Assembly: GCA_027320425.1 (NCBI GenBank)
Contig: DAHVLJ010000022.1
Coordinates: 43,806 to 107,805, forward strand
From: Nitrososphaerota archaeon
GTDB taxonomy: Archaea; Thermoproteota; Nitrososphaeria; Nitrososphaerales; Gagatemarchaeaceae
Direction: 5' to 3'
Length of the DNA stretch: 64,000 nt
Part shown: one piece after another, positions 9,314 through 16,979 of the stretch
Position numbering within the stretch: position 1 is the stretch's first letter
Layout: the number at the start of each line of letters is the position of its first letter
The notes under the pieces: generated by a model
What the model was told of the DNA's origin: nothing
Database searches by the model: none
The model's input: only the letters and a program-made list of their open reading frames with translations
Position numbers and translations under genes: made by a program

Positions 9314-9423
9314 AACCCCTCGCGACGTCTTGGGCAATATAAGCGGACCCATGACGAACTGATAGACGCCCCCATGTTTTTGGCGTGTGTAGATGTTTGG
9401 TCTTGTCTGACCGCACGCGCCGG

Positions 9424-9801
9424 CTAGCGCTGTTTGGGTCTCCGAGTCGGGTCGATCAAGAAATATCCTGATCGAAGGATGTCGCGCCCTATGATTACAC
9501 CATACCTCATCTGTGACCTGTCAGCTACGCCTACTTTCAGCCGGAAGGTCTGCCCCTTTAGGCTGATCGACGCGTCTACGAGCATCCTCTGTACCGTCTG
9601 GTTTCCAGCAGATACCTTCACCGTCACCTTCGAGCCTGTCGGAGGTAGCTTCAGTTTGCGGGCCAGCTCGTCGCTGACGGTCGTCCTGTCTGCTCCCGTG
9701 TCGACCTTCGCCCTGACGCTCTCCTCCCCAGCTGGGCCCGAGATCAGCACCCTGACCACCAAGCGCACTATCTTCTTCTCGGGAGCGGGCTGGGACGTCA
9801 C
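9424..9801 (-). CDS. Retropepsin-like aspartic protease (RimB/Zn_protease-like)
   Basis: A 125-residue protein built on a retropepsin-like fold. The catalytic-type motif DTGADRTTVS follows the strand ESVRAKV, and the C-terminal IIGRDILRSGYFLID matches the ILGRD segment of single-domain retropepsins. In bacteria the homologous RimB protein is encoded beside RimK and trims glutamate tails. Here the GTG start (9801-9799) overlaps the TGA stop of the RimK-type gene, so the two are translationally coupled. The frame stays open further upstream, but that part is only the antisense-free shadow of the ligase gene. Confidence 0.85.
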   Translation of the reverse strand: MTSQPAPEKKIVRLVVRVLISGPAGEESVRAKVDTGADRTTVSDELARKLKLPPTGSKVTVKVSAGNQTVQRMLVDASISLKGQTFRLKVGVADRSQMRYGVIIGRDILRSGYFLIDPTRRPKQR

Positions 9802-10691
9802 TTCTTCGCCTTCCTGGCCGCATATTCGATTATCTTTCCAGGGACATCGACGTCGGTTGCCTTCATGAGCCCCTTGAACCCCGGAGAGGCGTTGACCTCT
9901 ATGAAATAGGGTCCGTCCTTCGAGCTGATCATGTCTATGCCCGCCACTTCGACGCCCACCGCCTTTGCCGCTTTCACCGCCATTTCCCTCTCGGATTCGG
10001 TGTTGTCGTAGGGGATGCCTTTTCCCCCAAGATGGATGTTGCTCCTCCATTCGTTGGGACCAGCCTTTCTCACCATGGCGCCAACCACCTCGTCTCCCAC
10101 TACGAACATCCTGATGTCTTCTCCGGGATTCGGGACAAAGCTTTGGATCAGTATGAGCTGCTTGAGTTCCACGAGTGTGTCTATGATTGGTCCTACATCG
10201 CTCACCTTCTCGACCTTCATCACTCCCACTCCTTGCGTCCCTGAAAGAAGCTTGAGGACGAGGGGCGGCGGCGACCGCTCGATGATGTCGCCAGCCTTGA
10301 TCTTGGAGGCGACAAGAAAGCTTTCGGGTATCTGGAGGCCGGCAGCCTTGAGCCGCTGCATGGTGGCGAATTTGTTTCTCGCCGCGGCGAGCCCAGTGGC
10401 CGAAAGGGTGGTCGGGACGCCCATGAAGGCGAGGTGGTTGAGCAGGAGGACGCCGAAGTCCGTCATGCTCCGCCCAATCCTGGGTATCACGACGTCTGTC
10501 TCCCTAAAGGATTTCGAGCCGTGAAAGGCATCAAAGTAGACATCGTCCACCCTGAGCTGCACGTCCCCGGTCTTGTAGAACTCGGTCTCGTGTCCCATAT
10601 AGCGCCCGGCTTTGATTATCTTCCGCGTCGTCCAATAATCCATGTTCTTGGACAAGACGCCTATTCGCAAGCGAAGTGCGCGAACCTCCAC
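9798..10691 (-). CDS. RimK-type ATP-grasp ligase
   Basis: A 297-residue ATP-grasp amino-acid ligase of the RimK family, which adds glutamate (or another amino acid) to a carboxyl group of ribosomal protein S6, a lysine-carrier protein or a pterin/F420 cofactor. Visible features: the RimK N-terminal domain, PLVLKLLSGTQGVGVMKV (ATP-binding strand and Gly-rich loop), and the metal-binding YFIEVNASPGFKG near the C-terminus. The start is GTG at 10691 or TTG at 10670; the CCCAAATAAC box (about 10697-10705) fits the latter better. Coupling to a retropepsin-like gene favours a protein or peptide substrate over a cofactor. Confidence 0.88.
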   Translation of the reverse strand: MEVRALRLRIGVLSKNMDYWTTRKIIKAGRYMGHETEFYKTGDVQLRVDDVYFDAFHGSKSFRETDVVIPRIGRSMTDFGVLLLNHLAFMGVPTTLSATGLAAARNKFATMQRLKAAGLQIPESFLVASKIKAGDIIERSPPPLVLKLLSGTQGVGVMKVEKVSDVGPIIDTLVELKQLILIQSFVPNPGEDIRMFVVGDEVVGAMVRKAGPNEWRSNIHLGGKGIPYDNTESEREMAVKAAKAVGVEVAGIDMISSKDGPYFIEVNASPGFKGLMKATDVDVPGKIIEYAARKAKK

Positions 10692-10849
10692 CCGTTATTT
10701 GGGTGTTGGTTACAAGCATGCGGCCCATCCCGCCGCACGAGGCGAGTTCAGAGGAGACGCTTCCGGAGAAGTCTATCTCCTCATGGGAGTGGGAGTCGGC
10801 GTCGTCCTAGCGGGGTTAACAGGGGCAAGCGCAGGCCTAGAACCGTACA

Positions 10850-11350
10850 TCAACCTCTAGTCCCGTCGCGGTTCATACCTCTGTTTCGATATGCACGGAG
10901 TATGAAAGGTGCGACCCGATCCCCATACTTTTTCTTGACGCTGGCAGGGAGGTACCTGTATGCCCGCACGACCTTCCTGCACGCTGGGCTCCCACACTTG
11001 CAAGGCATCGTGAAGCCCGGCCAGTCTACGTCGCAGGAGTAGTCGAAGGTGAGCTCTTCCCCCTTCATGATGTCTCTTTCGGCAATGATCCTCGTCCCTT
11101 TGATGCCACAGTTGGGCTCGCACGAGTGATTGAAGTACCAGATGACGCCGTGCCTCCTAGGGACGACATACCTGTCGTACCCCACTTGTAGGGTGTATGG
11201 CCAGTCCTCCACCGGGATTTCCCAAATCCATTTCGGCTTCCCATAGAATGCTGCGATTACCGTTGACCGCCAGATGCGGCCCGCTGCGAATACGCCCTTT
11301 CCCTTGGGACCCGCGTCCCCGATGACTGTCCGAGCCCTCAGGTCCCTCGT
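10850..11350 (-). CDS. SET domain protein, apparent ACG or CTG start
   Basis: A small stand-alone SET-domain lysine methyltransferase-like protein. Seen motifs: KGKGVFAAGRI near the N-terminus, FNHSCEPNCGI (SAM/active-site knot), EELTFDYSCD and a post-SET CKCGSPACRK zinc cluster. The first canonical start (GTG 11212) would delete the N-terminal SET strand containing KGKGVFA. Upstream in the same frame there is no ATG, GTG or TTG; candidates are ACG at 11350 and CTG at 11341, the latter forming CTGA with the TGA stop of the upstream methyltransferase gene, like the common ATGA overlap. Its target is unknown. Confidence 0.78.
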   Translation of the reverse strand, partial: TRDLRARTVIGDAGPKGKGVFAAGRIWRSTVIAAFYGKPKWIWEIPVEDWPYTLQVGYDRYVVPRRHGVIWYFNHSCEPNCGIKGTRIIAERDIMKGEELTFDYSCDVDWPGFTMPCKCGSPACRKVVRAYRYLPASVKKKYGDRVAPFILRAYRNRGMNRDGTRG

Positions 11351-11889
11351 GCCTCCCTTTCCACCCTGTCTGGGATGACGTACAATGAAAGCTCGTCCTC
11401 TTCGTCTCTTTTTTTGGGCGTCCAGCCTTCGAACGTCCAGACGTATGAGACCACCCTGGCCCCTGGGCTCAGTTCGGCCAGCAGTTTGGATTTCAGTCGC
11501 TGGTTGGTTCCCTGGGTGAGGAACATCGTCACGATTGTGGCTTCGCTCAAGTCAACATGAAAGAAGTTTCCCCACTCCACCTTTGCGCGTCCATTCAGGC
11601 GCATCAGTGAAATCATCGCCCGGGAGTAGAGGACCCTAAGAGGGTCAGCCTCTAAGCCCACCGCGCGGGCGCCAAAACTCTTCGCGGCTTCGATCACGAT
11701 TCTTCCGTCTCCCGATCCGAGGTCGTACACGATGTCAGTGGGTCCGGTCCCGGAAAGCTCCAGCATGCGGCTTACCTTCCTCCGTGACGTAGGTTCCCAG
11801 CCTGCCCCGACGGCGGCAGTACCAAGTAGGAACAACCCGAGCGCCGCTCCGAAGGCCATGAGCCCGATTCCAATGATAGCCGAGCCCAC
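11338..11889 (-). CDS. Membrane-anchored class I methyltransferase (FAM173/ATPSCKMT-like)
   Basis: A 183-residue protein with one N-terminal membrane segment (about residues 5-27) and a seven-strand SAM methyltransferase domain. Motif I is VYDLGSGDGRIVIEAAK, and the acidic ribose-binding residue is in AVGLEADP. The short C-terminal half ending in SYVWTFEGWTP is like the FAM173 family, whose eukaryotic member methylates a lysine of ATP synthase subunit c. The overlapping downstream gene encodes a SET-domain methyltransferase, so both may act on protein lysines; that link is inference. Confidence 0.8.
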   Translation of the reverse strand: MGSAIIGIGLMAFGAALGLFLLGTAAVGAGWEPTSRRKVSRMLELSGTGPTDIVYDLGSGDGRIVIEAAKSFGARAVGLEADPLRVLYSRAMISLMRLNGRAKVEWGNFFHVDLSEATIVTMFLTQGTNQRLKSKLLAELSPGARVVSYVWTFEGWTPKKRDEEDELSLYVIPDRVEREARGT

Positions 11890-11907
11890 GGTCTGAACTT
11901 AGGCCCG

Positions 11908-13155
11908 TCAGATTTGACCGTTTTGTCGCGGGCGCTCAGGAAGATATTTTGACATCAGCACGATGCAGACTAGGGTGCCGACGAGACTAGCGAGCAGGGG
12001 GAAATAGTAGCCGAAATACTGGTAGAGGTAGCCCCCTATGATTGGCGCGGGGGCAGCCACCAGGCCCCTGAATGCGGCGACCCGCCCCCCGACCCCTCCG
12101 CGCGTCTTTGGAGGGGCATGAGTCATCAGGAGCGAAGACACCCCGGGGACCCAGGTCGTGACGCTCGTACCGAACAGCGCAGACAGGATAAGGAACTCAG
12201 GGAGGGTACTCGAGAGCGCCCACCCAGCCATTAGAACAGTGCCAATCGCCTCCGACAATATGAGGGTCCGCTTGGGGCCCACCCGCATCAGCACTCTGGT
12301 AGCTGGGAACTGGGACGCGAGCATGGCCAGATAGAATACGCTCACCAGCAGCCCTATCTCTGAATCGGAGAAATGGAACTGACCCTGGGCCATAGCGTAG
12401 ATTATGTTGATCGTTATGCCGAAGGCGAAGGCGTCGGACGCCAGCGCGCCGTAGAGTCCCCAGGAGGACTTGGGGAAGGTGAAAGCCTCCCTGAGCGAGA
12501 ATCGCCCCTCCTGTTCCGGCTCGGCTGCAGTCCTGTGCGTGATCTCGCGCAGCTCGTGCCAGTAGAGATAGAGGTCCACACACTCGAGCAGGGCTGCAGC
12601 CCCGAAGACCACCAGATACCCATAGGATTCGGCGATGGCTCCGGCGAGATACGGAGAGACTACCCCCGGCAGAGTCCCAAGGAAGAATATGACGCTGTAT
12701 GCGACGTCCATCTTGCGCGGTTCGAGGCCGACCGATTCTGCGACCATCGCCTGCGTCGCCGGGCTCCCGAGCACGGACACCCCATAGAGGAGAAAAGCGA
12801 CGAGGACGAGATAGCCGTCTCTCAGGACCGCAGAGCCGGCGAAGCAGAGCATTGAGGCGACCGTAGTAACGCTACCCAACATGATAGACTGCTTTCTGCT
12901 GTGGAGGTCTGAATGGTGCCCCGCGAGGGGCTGGACGAGGGTCGCCGTCAGCCCTGAGAACCTGTTACCCACTGCCTGAAGAATCCCTACCGCCGGGACT
13001 CCAAGCCCAATCGTCAGTGGGAAGATTTGAAGGGCAAAGTTGAGCATGCCGAGATAGATCCCCGAGATAAGCCCGGTGACCGCAATCGCTCTGATGTTGC
13101 GGTTCAGCAGGAGGGACCTGGAAAGGCCGATGATCCCTTGAGGTTTGTCCGCCAC
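11908..13155 (-). CDS. MFS transporter
   Basis: A 415-residue, roughly 12-helix major facilitator. The loop 2-3 signature appears as GHHSDLHSRKQSIMLG and is echoed in the second half by RVGPKRTLILS. The substrate is not predictable; the general type is drug/metabolite efflux. The start is GTG at 13155. The downstream methyltransferase gene starts 18 bp beyond the stop, so the two could be co-transcribed. Confidence 0.88.
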   Translation of the reverse strand: MADKPQGIIGLSRSLLLNRNIRAIAVTGLISGIYLGMLNFALQIFPLTIGLGVPAVGILQAVGNRFSGLTATLVQPLAGHHSDLHSRKQSIMLGSVTTVASMLCFAGSAVLRDGYLVLVAFLLYGVSVLGSPATQAMVAESVGLEPRKMDVAYSVIFFLGTLPGVVSPYLAGAIAESYGYLVVFGAAALLECVDLYLYWHELREITHRTAAEPEQEGRFSLREAFTFPKSSWGLYGALASDAFAFGITINIIYAMAQGQFHFSDSEIGLLVSVFYLAMLASQFPATRVLMRVGPKRTLILSEAIGTVLMAGWALSSTLPEFLILSALFGTSVTTWVPGVSSLLMTHAPPKTRGGVGGRVAAFRGLVAAPAPIIGGYLYQYFGYYFPLLASLVGTLVCIVLMSKYLPERPRQNGQI

Positions 13156-13276
13156 AGTCGGGGATGCGTTCGCATGGTTAATGAGATTAGTTCGAATGCG
13201 GCACCGGTAAAAGCGACGGGTATCTGAAGCACTTAGACTGGGAGGCCTTATCTAACGACCTCTGCGTCGTGGAGCC

Positions 13277-13456
13277 ATGCCTCGAATCGAATTGTACGAA
13301 GGGACCCAGAAAATCGCCGACATCGGTCTGCCAGAGAAGAAGTTCAAGACTGGCTCGGTGGGTTATTGGGCGACTCAGAAGGTGGAGATCAACGGGAAGC
13401 GATACCAAGCGCAGTTCCAGATTGTGGAGATAGGCTCCAAGCAGTCTAAGGAATGA
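13277..13456 (+). CDS. Small conserved-looking protein, 59 residues
   Basis: A short gene from ATG 13277 to TGA 13454-13456 encoding a 59-residue basic protein (MPRIELYEGTQKIADIG at the N-terminus, QFQIVEIGSKQSKE at the C-terminus). A CCTTATCTAA box near 13247 puts the predicted transcription start on the ATG, a leaderless arrangement. The alternation of charged and hydrophobic residues suggests a small beta-rich domain. I do not recognise the family. It is convergent with the cupin gene, with 4 bp between stops. Confidence 0.7.
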   Translation: MPRIELYEGTQKIADIGLPEKKFKTGSVGYWATQKVEINGKRYQAQFQIVEIGSKQSKE

Positions 13457-13460
13457 GCGC

Positions 13461-13859
13461 CTAGGCCTCAGCTTCTTCTTCGTATATCGACTCGTACTTC
13501 TCCGTCTTTGGGACGATGCACAGGAACTCCGCCGTCGCCTTCCCCGTGTTCTTGTACCAGTGGGGAGTCCCCTGCGGGATGAAGATCGAGTCCCCTGCCT
13601 TCACCTGATGGACCTTCTTCCCAATCCCGACTCTGTAGCTACCTCTGAGCACATACTGTTCGTGCTCGATTTCGGGATGATAGTGCCTCGGGATGCTCCC
13701 GCCTGGCCTGATTCTGAACCTCCTCATCTCGAAGTTGGGGGCACCATCGTGTCTGTCCACGAGCCACTCGATCTCGGTCTTGACAGCGTTCTCTACCTTC
13801 TTCGGCCTCAACTTACCTGCGGGCTTGACTGGCATTTCGGGCACCGGTCGTCCATACAC
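13461..13859 (-). CDS. Cupin domain protein
   Basis: A 132-residue single-domain cupin. Motif 1 is PRHYHPEIEHEQYVLRG, with two His and a Glu as metal ligands, and motif 2 is GDSIFIPQGTPHWYKN with the third His. Such proteins are small metal-dependent oxygenases, isomerases or sugar-binding sensors; the role here is unknown. The start is GTG at 13859. The C-terminal tail is strongly acidic (YESIYEEEAEA). Confidence 0.88.
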   Translation of the reverse strand: MYGRPVPEMPVKPAGKLRPKKVENAVKTEIEWLVDRHDGAPNFEMRRFRIRPGGSIPRHYHPEIEHEQYVLRGSYRVGIGKKVHQVKAGDSIFIPQGTPHWYKNTGKATAEFLCIVPKTEKYESIYEEEAEA

Positions 13860-13938
13860 CTGCTATAAGATGAGCGCGGAGACGTCGATGCGTCGTTATC
13901 CGTAAATAAACAAACCCAGGTCAGTCAGCGAAAGAGAT

Positions 13939-15507
13939 GTGAAAGGGGCTGTGATGCGCTTTGGTTACGTGTTTCTGGTTCTTCTCCTGCTCTTACACCC
14001 CCCGGCGTTGGCTGGGCGAGCGGGCGCGCCGCCCACTGGTCCGGTGGTCTACTCGGTCATCCTGGCTCCCGGATATTACGAGTATTTCCCCCTACAAGCC
14101 TTCGTGAACGGGACTGTGGTCCACTATAGCGCGGTCAGTAACGCCAGCGTCGCGACGGCTTTGATGACCGCCGCGCAGTTCCAAGATTTCAGCTACAACA
14201 ACGGGCCAATGTCGAGCTCGGTCGCTTTCCAGAACGGGACGGATGTGTCCCAGACGGCTAGCCTCGTCAACGGGAGCTACGACGTGCTCGTGTACGCCTA
14301 TGGTGGGAGCGCTAACGCCACGCTTTCCGTGTCAGCGTATCCGAATAACCCGCTTGCATACGGCCCCATCACAGCGCCAGAGCCGACGGGGATAGCCTCT
14401 TTCGGCCTGACCAACGAATCAGGATCGGATTCGCCATATGCTGTAACGTCGACAGGGATCGTCGGGCTGGTCTCTATCTCGAGCATGACGGCGTACAACT
14501 CAACTGCAGGTTCGGTCGGTGCCAACCCCTCTGGGGCGACTGTACAGCTCAACGCCATGCTCGTGGTGGACGAAGGAGGAAACAGGAGCCAGGTCTACTG
14601 GTGTCAGAACACCCCCGATTTCGTGACTGCGGCTTCGCAGGTCGCACTTTCTGACAACGTCTGGAACTCGAGCGTCACGGGGTTCCTTTCCAACGACTCG
14701 ATCACTTCTCAGGGAGGAGGAGGGTACGTCTCGGTCTACCAGCAGAACGGGATTACGCAATACTTCTATGCCTACGGTGAATCCAACTCTACTTACTCCC
14801 TTCCTTTGGGGATGGCGCTCCTGATGAACGCTACGGCTGAACCGGGGACGGGGGTGCTGGTCAGTTTCGGCGCGGGGATGACAGGGATGGGACTTGGGAC
14901 GGACTGGTTCGACAACGTGACCATACACGACCCCGGGGTGACGCGTGCGTATTTTGAGACCAACGGTAACTATTCAACCCCCATCGGTACATTCTACGAC
15001 GCTGAGCTGGTCTTCGCCGGTGAAGGGAACGGAGAGTCTACCAGCTTCACCAGCCTGAATTCTTCTATGGGTCTCTACTACACGAACGGGACAAGCGGTT
15101 CCCTGTACGCATTCCCGTCTTACTTCAGCTTTGGTCGAGACACGGCCGAGGCGGCATACAACGTCGAATCGAGTTATCTCGGGGACGGACAGGCTAGGGT
15201 CACCGTGGGGACGCCGGCCTACGACTATCTTGGAGCCGCCAGCGGCAGCTACACTATCGCTTCTGCGGAGGCCTCTCTGGGTTTCCCTGGCTTCAGCAAC
15301 AACAGCGCTTCGGTCACGACCTCATCTACGCCCACTACCACGAGCACGACGACCCAGGCATCCAGCAGCAGCACCAGCCCGGTTCCCCCTCCCAACGGAG
15401 TTCCGGACTTCCCATACCAGCTACCAAGCGTGGTCGCTTTCGTCTCGTTGATCGTGGTGGCTTACGTCGTAATCAGGCGGCGTCCCGGCAGCGGCCGACC
15501 ATCATAG
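13939..15507 (+). CDS. Thermopsin-family (A5) secreted protease, membrane-anchored
   Basis: A 522-residue exported protein. Residues 1-26 are a signal peptide; the middle resembles thermopsin, with EPTGIASFGL, PYAVTSTGIVGLVSI, VQLNAMLVV, a Tyr-Trp-Cys-Gln segment and DNVWNSS, in the order typical of peptidase family A5. The last 75 residues are a Ser/Thr-rich stalk, then VPDFPYQLP, a membrane helix and an Arg cluster, which resembles archaeal C-terminal sorting signals. It would act outside the cell on peptides, classically at acid pH. GTG at 13939 lies 27 nt after a GTAAATAAAC box; ATG at 13954 is the alternative. Confidence 0.75.
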   Translation: MKGAVMRFGYVFLVLLLLLHPPALAGRAGAPPTGPVVYSVILAPGYYEYFPLQAFVNGTVVHYSAVSNASVATALMTAAQFQDFSYNNGPMSSSVAFQNGTDVSQTASLVNGSYDVLVYAYGGSANATLSVSAYPNNPLAYGPITAPEPTGIASFGLTNESGSDSPYAVTSTGIVGLVSISSMTAYNSTAGSVGANPSGATVQLNAMLVVDEGGNRSQVYWCQNTPDFVTAASQVALSDNVWNSSVTGFLSNDSITSQGGGGYVSVYQQNGITQYFYAYGESNSTYSLPLGMALLMNATAEPGTGVLVSFGAGMTGMGLGTDWFDNVTIHDPGVTRAYFETNGNYSTPIGTFYDAELVFAGEGNGESTSFTSLNSSMGLYYTNGTSGSLYAFPSYFSFGRDTAEAAYNVESSYLGDGQARVTVGTPAYDYLGAASGSYTIASAEASLGFPGFSNNSASVTTSSTPTTTSTTTQASSSSTSPVPPPNGVPDFPYQLPSVVAFVSLIVVAYVVIRRRPGSGRPS

Positions 15508-15513
15508 GACAGC

Positions 15514-16518
15514 CTACAGGAATGCAGAAGGTAGCTGCATATCCTTCATGGTCCGAAGGCCGGGTGCAGATGATACGACCTTGGGGGCCATGTTGACGAG
15601 CATCGCCACGGTCCCGTGATCCCCATGGACGCAGGGGCTGATCGTGCAATCCACGGGCGGAACTCCCTCTATCTTCACTCGGTCGTACTCTTCGTCCGAG
15701 CCGACATAGGCCATGAAGTCCAGCTGTATGCGCGGCTCTCCGGCCACCATGCCCCTTGCAGACTGTCGCACTCCGGTCACCCTCCCCGTCGGGATCCTGA
15801 TGTAACCCTGTGCAGGCGACTCCGCGATGACGGGTTTCACGTCGCCTATCTCCACGCCGTCCAGCTTCCATCCGATGGCGTCGGCAAGCATAGAAACAGA
15901 CTGCTCCAGGCCGACGTGACCTGAAATCTGACCGTCTTTGATAGCCTTCTCGAACTCCGCTTTCGTCAGCCCCGCGCCGACTTTCTTCTGGAAGGGGACG
16001 CGCCTGGTGGCAGCGTTCATCCTCCTAGTCACGGTGATCTTTTCGATGCTCTTGCAGGGAGCTGACAGCATGATTGGGAGCGCGTCCATGAGGAACCCGG
16101 GGTTGATCCCTGTCCCGAGGACGGTGGCGCCGTGCTTCTTAGCCGCCTGATCGAGCCTTGCAGCCAGCTTCCTGTCAACCGCGTACGGATACGACAGCTC
16201 CTCGCATGATGAGACGACGTCCACCCCGCGGGCTATCACCGATTCCAGTTGCGGCACGGCGGTATGCAGGTAGCTGGCGGTCGTGTGAATAGCCACATCA
16301 ACGTCCTTGGTGAGCACCTTTCCAAGGTCGTTGGAGACCTTTACTCCTGTCGATGAGTCCATACCTATGACCTCGCCCAGATCCTTGCCGACCTTTTTCG
16401 GGTCGATGTCATAGGCCCCGACGAGGTCCATGACGCTCCCCTTCTCCTCAAGGATGAACTTGGCAGTCAGACTGCCAATCACGCCCACTCCGAACGACAC
16501 AACTCTAAGCTTGCTCAT
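15514..16518 (-). CDS. DapB-like NAD(P)-dependent dehydrogenase (diaminopentanoate dehydrogenase type)
   Basis: A 334-residue oxidoreductase with a DapB-like N-terminal Rossmann domain (VVSFGVGVIGSLTAK) and the segment AIHTTASYL, then VVSSCEELSYPY and GTGINPGF, as in 2,4-diaminopentanoate dehydrogenase and related dihydrodipicolinate reductase-like enzymes. It probably acts on an amino or keto acid; diaminopentanoate itself is only one possibility. The start ATG at 16518 is 25-30 nt after the CCTTAAAATC box at 16540-16549, which also faces the divergent gene. Confidence 0.78.
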   Translation of the reverse strand: MSKLRVVSFGVGVIGSLTAKFILEEKGSVMDLVGAYDIDPKKVGKDLGEVIGMDSSTGVKVSNDLGKVLTKDVDVAIHTTASYLHTAVPQLESVIARGVDVVSSCEELSYPYAVDRKLAARLDQAAKKHGATVLGTGINPGFLMDALPIMLSAPCKSIEKITVTRRMNAATRRVPFQKKVGAGLTKAEFEKAIKDGQISGHVGLEQSVSMLADAIGWKLDGVEIGDVKPVIAESPAQGYIRIPTGRVTGVRQSARGMVAGEPRIQLDFMAYVGSDEEYDRVKIEGVPPVDCTISPCVHGDHGTVAMLVNMAPKVVSSAPGLRTMKDMQLPSAFL

Positions 16519-16539
16519 GTTTCACTCGCCATCCGGGTG

Positions 16540-16549
16540 CGATTTTAAG
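16540..16549. promoter_or_regulatory. Shared TATA element between the DapB-like gene and a small divergent gene
   Basis: GATTTTAAGG on the plus strand is CCTTAAAATC on the minus strand. It lies about 27 nt from the GTG at 16571 (plus) and about 25 nt from the ATG at 16518 (minus), repeating the arrangement seen at 7222-7232. Confidence 0.5.
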
Positions 16550-16570
16550 GGCTGCGCCCGGCTGGGTGCC

Positions 16571-16876
16571 GTGGGAACCGCATCCAGTACGACAGGGGCC
16601 GAACCTTCTGGGGAGATTAAGAACATCAGGGAGTTCAGGCAGGTCAAGCTGAGGGCCGAAGGAGTAATCGTGACCACCGGGTCCAAGCCTCCGCGGGCCC
16701 ATCGGGCGCTTTGCAGGGAGCTGTCAGAAGAGAGGTTCACCGAAGCCGTGGTCTTCAACGAAGGGAAGAAGGGAAGGTATTTCCTGAGGAGAGACCTCAC
16801 CGAGGCCGTGAGGGAGTTCCAGGCTGTAGCGTGCATGAAATGCAAGCCCGAGAGGCCCATCTCCAGACCAGACTAG
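16571..16876 (+). CDS. Hypothetical protein with C-terminal Cys-x-x-Cys
   Basis: The frame is open further upstream, but the GTG at 16571 sits about 27 nt after the shared TATA element and gives a 101-residue protein. It has a short Ser/Thr-rich start, a helical basic core (EIKNIREFRQVKLRAEGVIV), a segment KKGRYFLRRDLTEAVREF and a C-terminal Cys-Met-Lys-Cys. The layout is compatible with a small nucleic-acid-binding protein, but I do not recognise it. Confidence 0.6.
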   Translation: MGTASSTTGAEPSGEIKNIREFRQVKLRAEGVIVTTGSKPPRAHRALCRELSEERFTEAVVFNEGKKGRYFLRRDLTEAVREFQAVACMKCKPERPISRPD

Positions 16877-16979
16877 ATTGGCCGACAACCACGCCCAGTC
16901 CGGTGGGAGAGCGAGAGGAGTGCGCTTCTACGCCGCAGCTACGAGCGTCGCGGTCCTTTCGCCATGTCGTTCGGATGGG

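Noticed and set aside
9345..9424. TATA-like AATATAAGC followed 27 nt later by ATG and a 17-codon frame
   Set aside because: The spacing fits a leaderless micro-gene, but the peptide is too short to support and it runs into the convergent protease gene.
10731..10860. Plus-strand short frame with a hydrophobic C-terminus between the RimK and SET genes
   Set aside because: There is no start with a TATA box at the right distance, and two overlapping frames are equally open.
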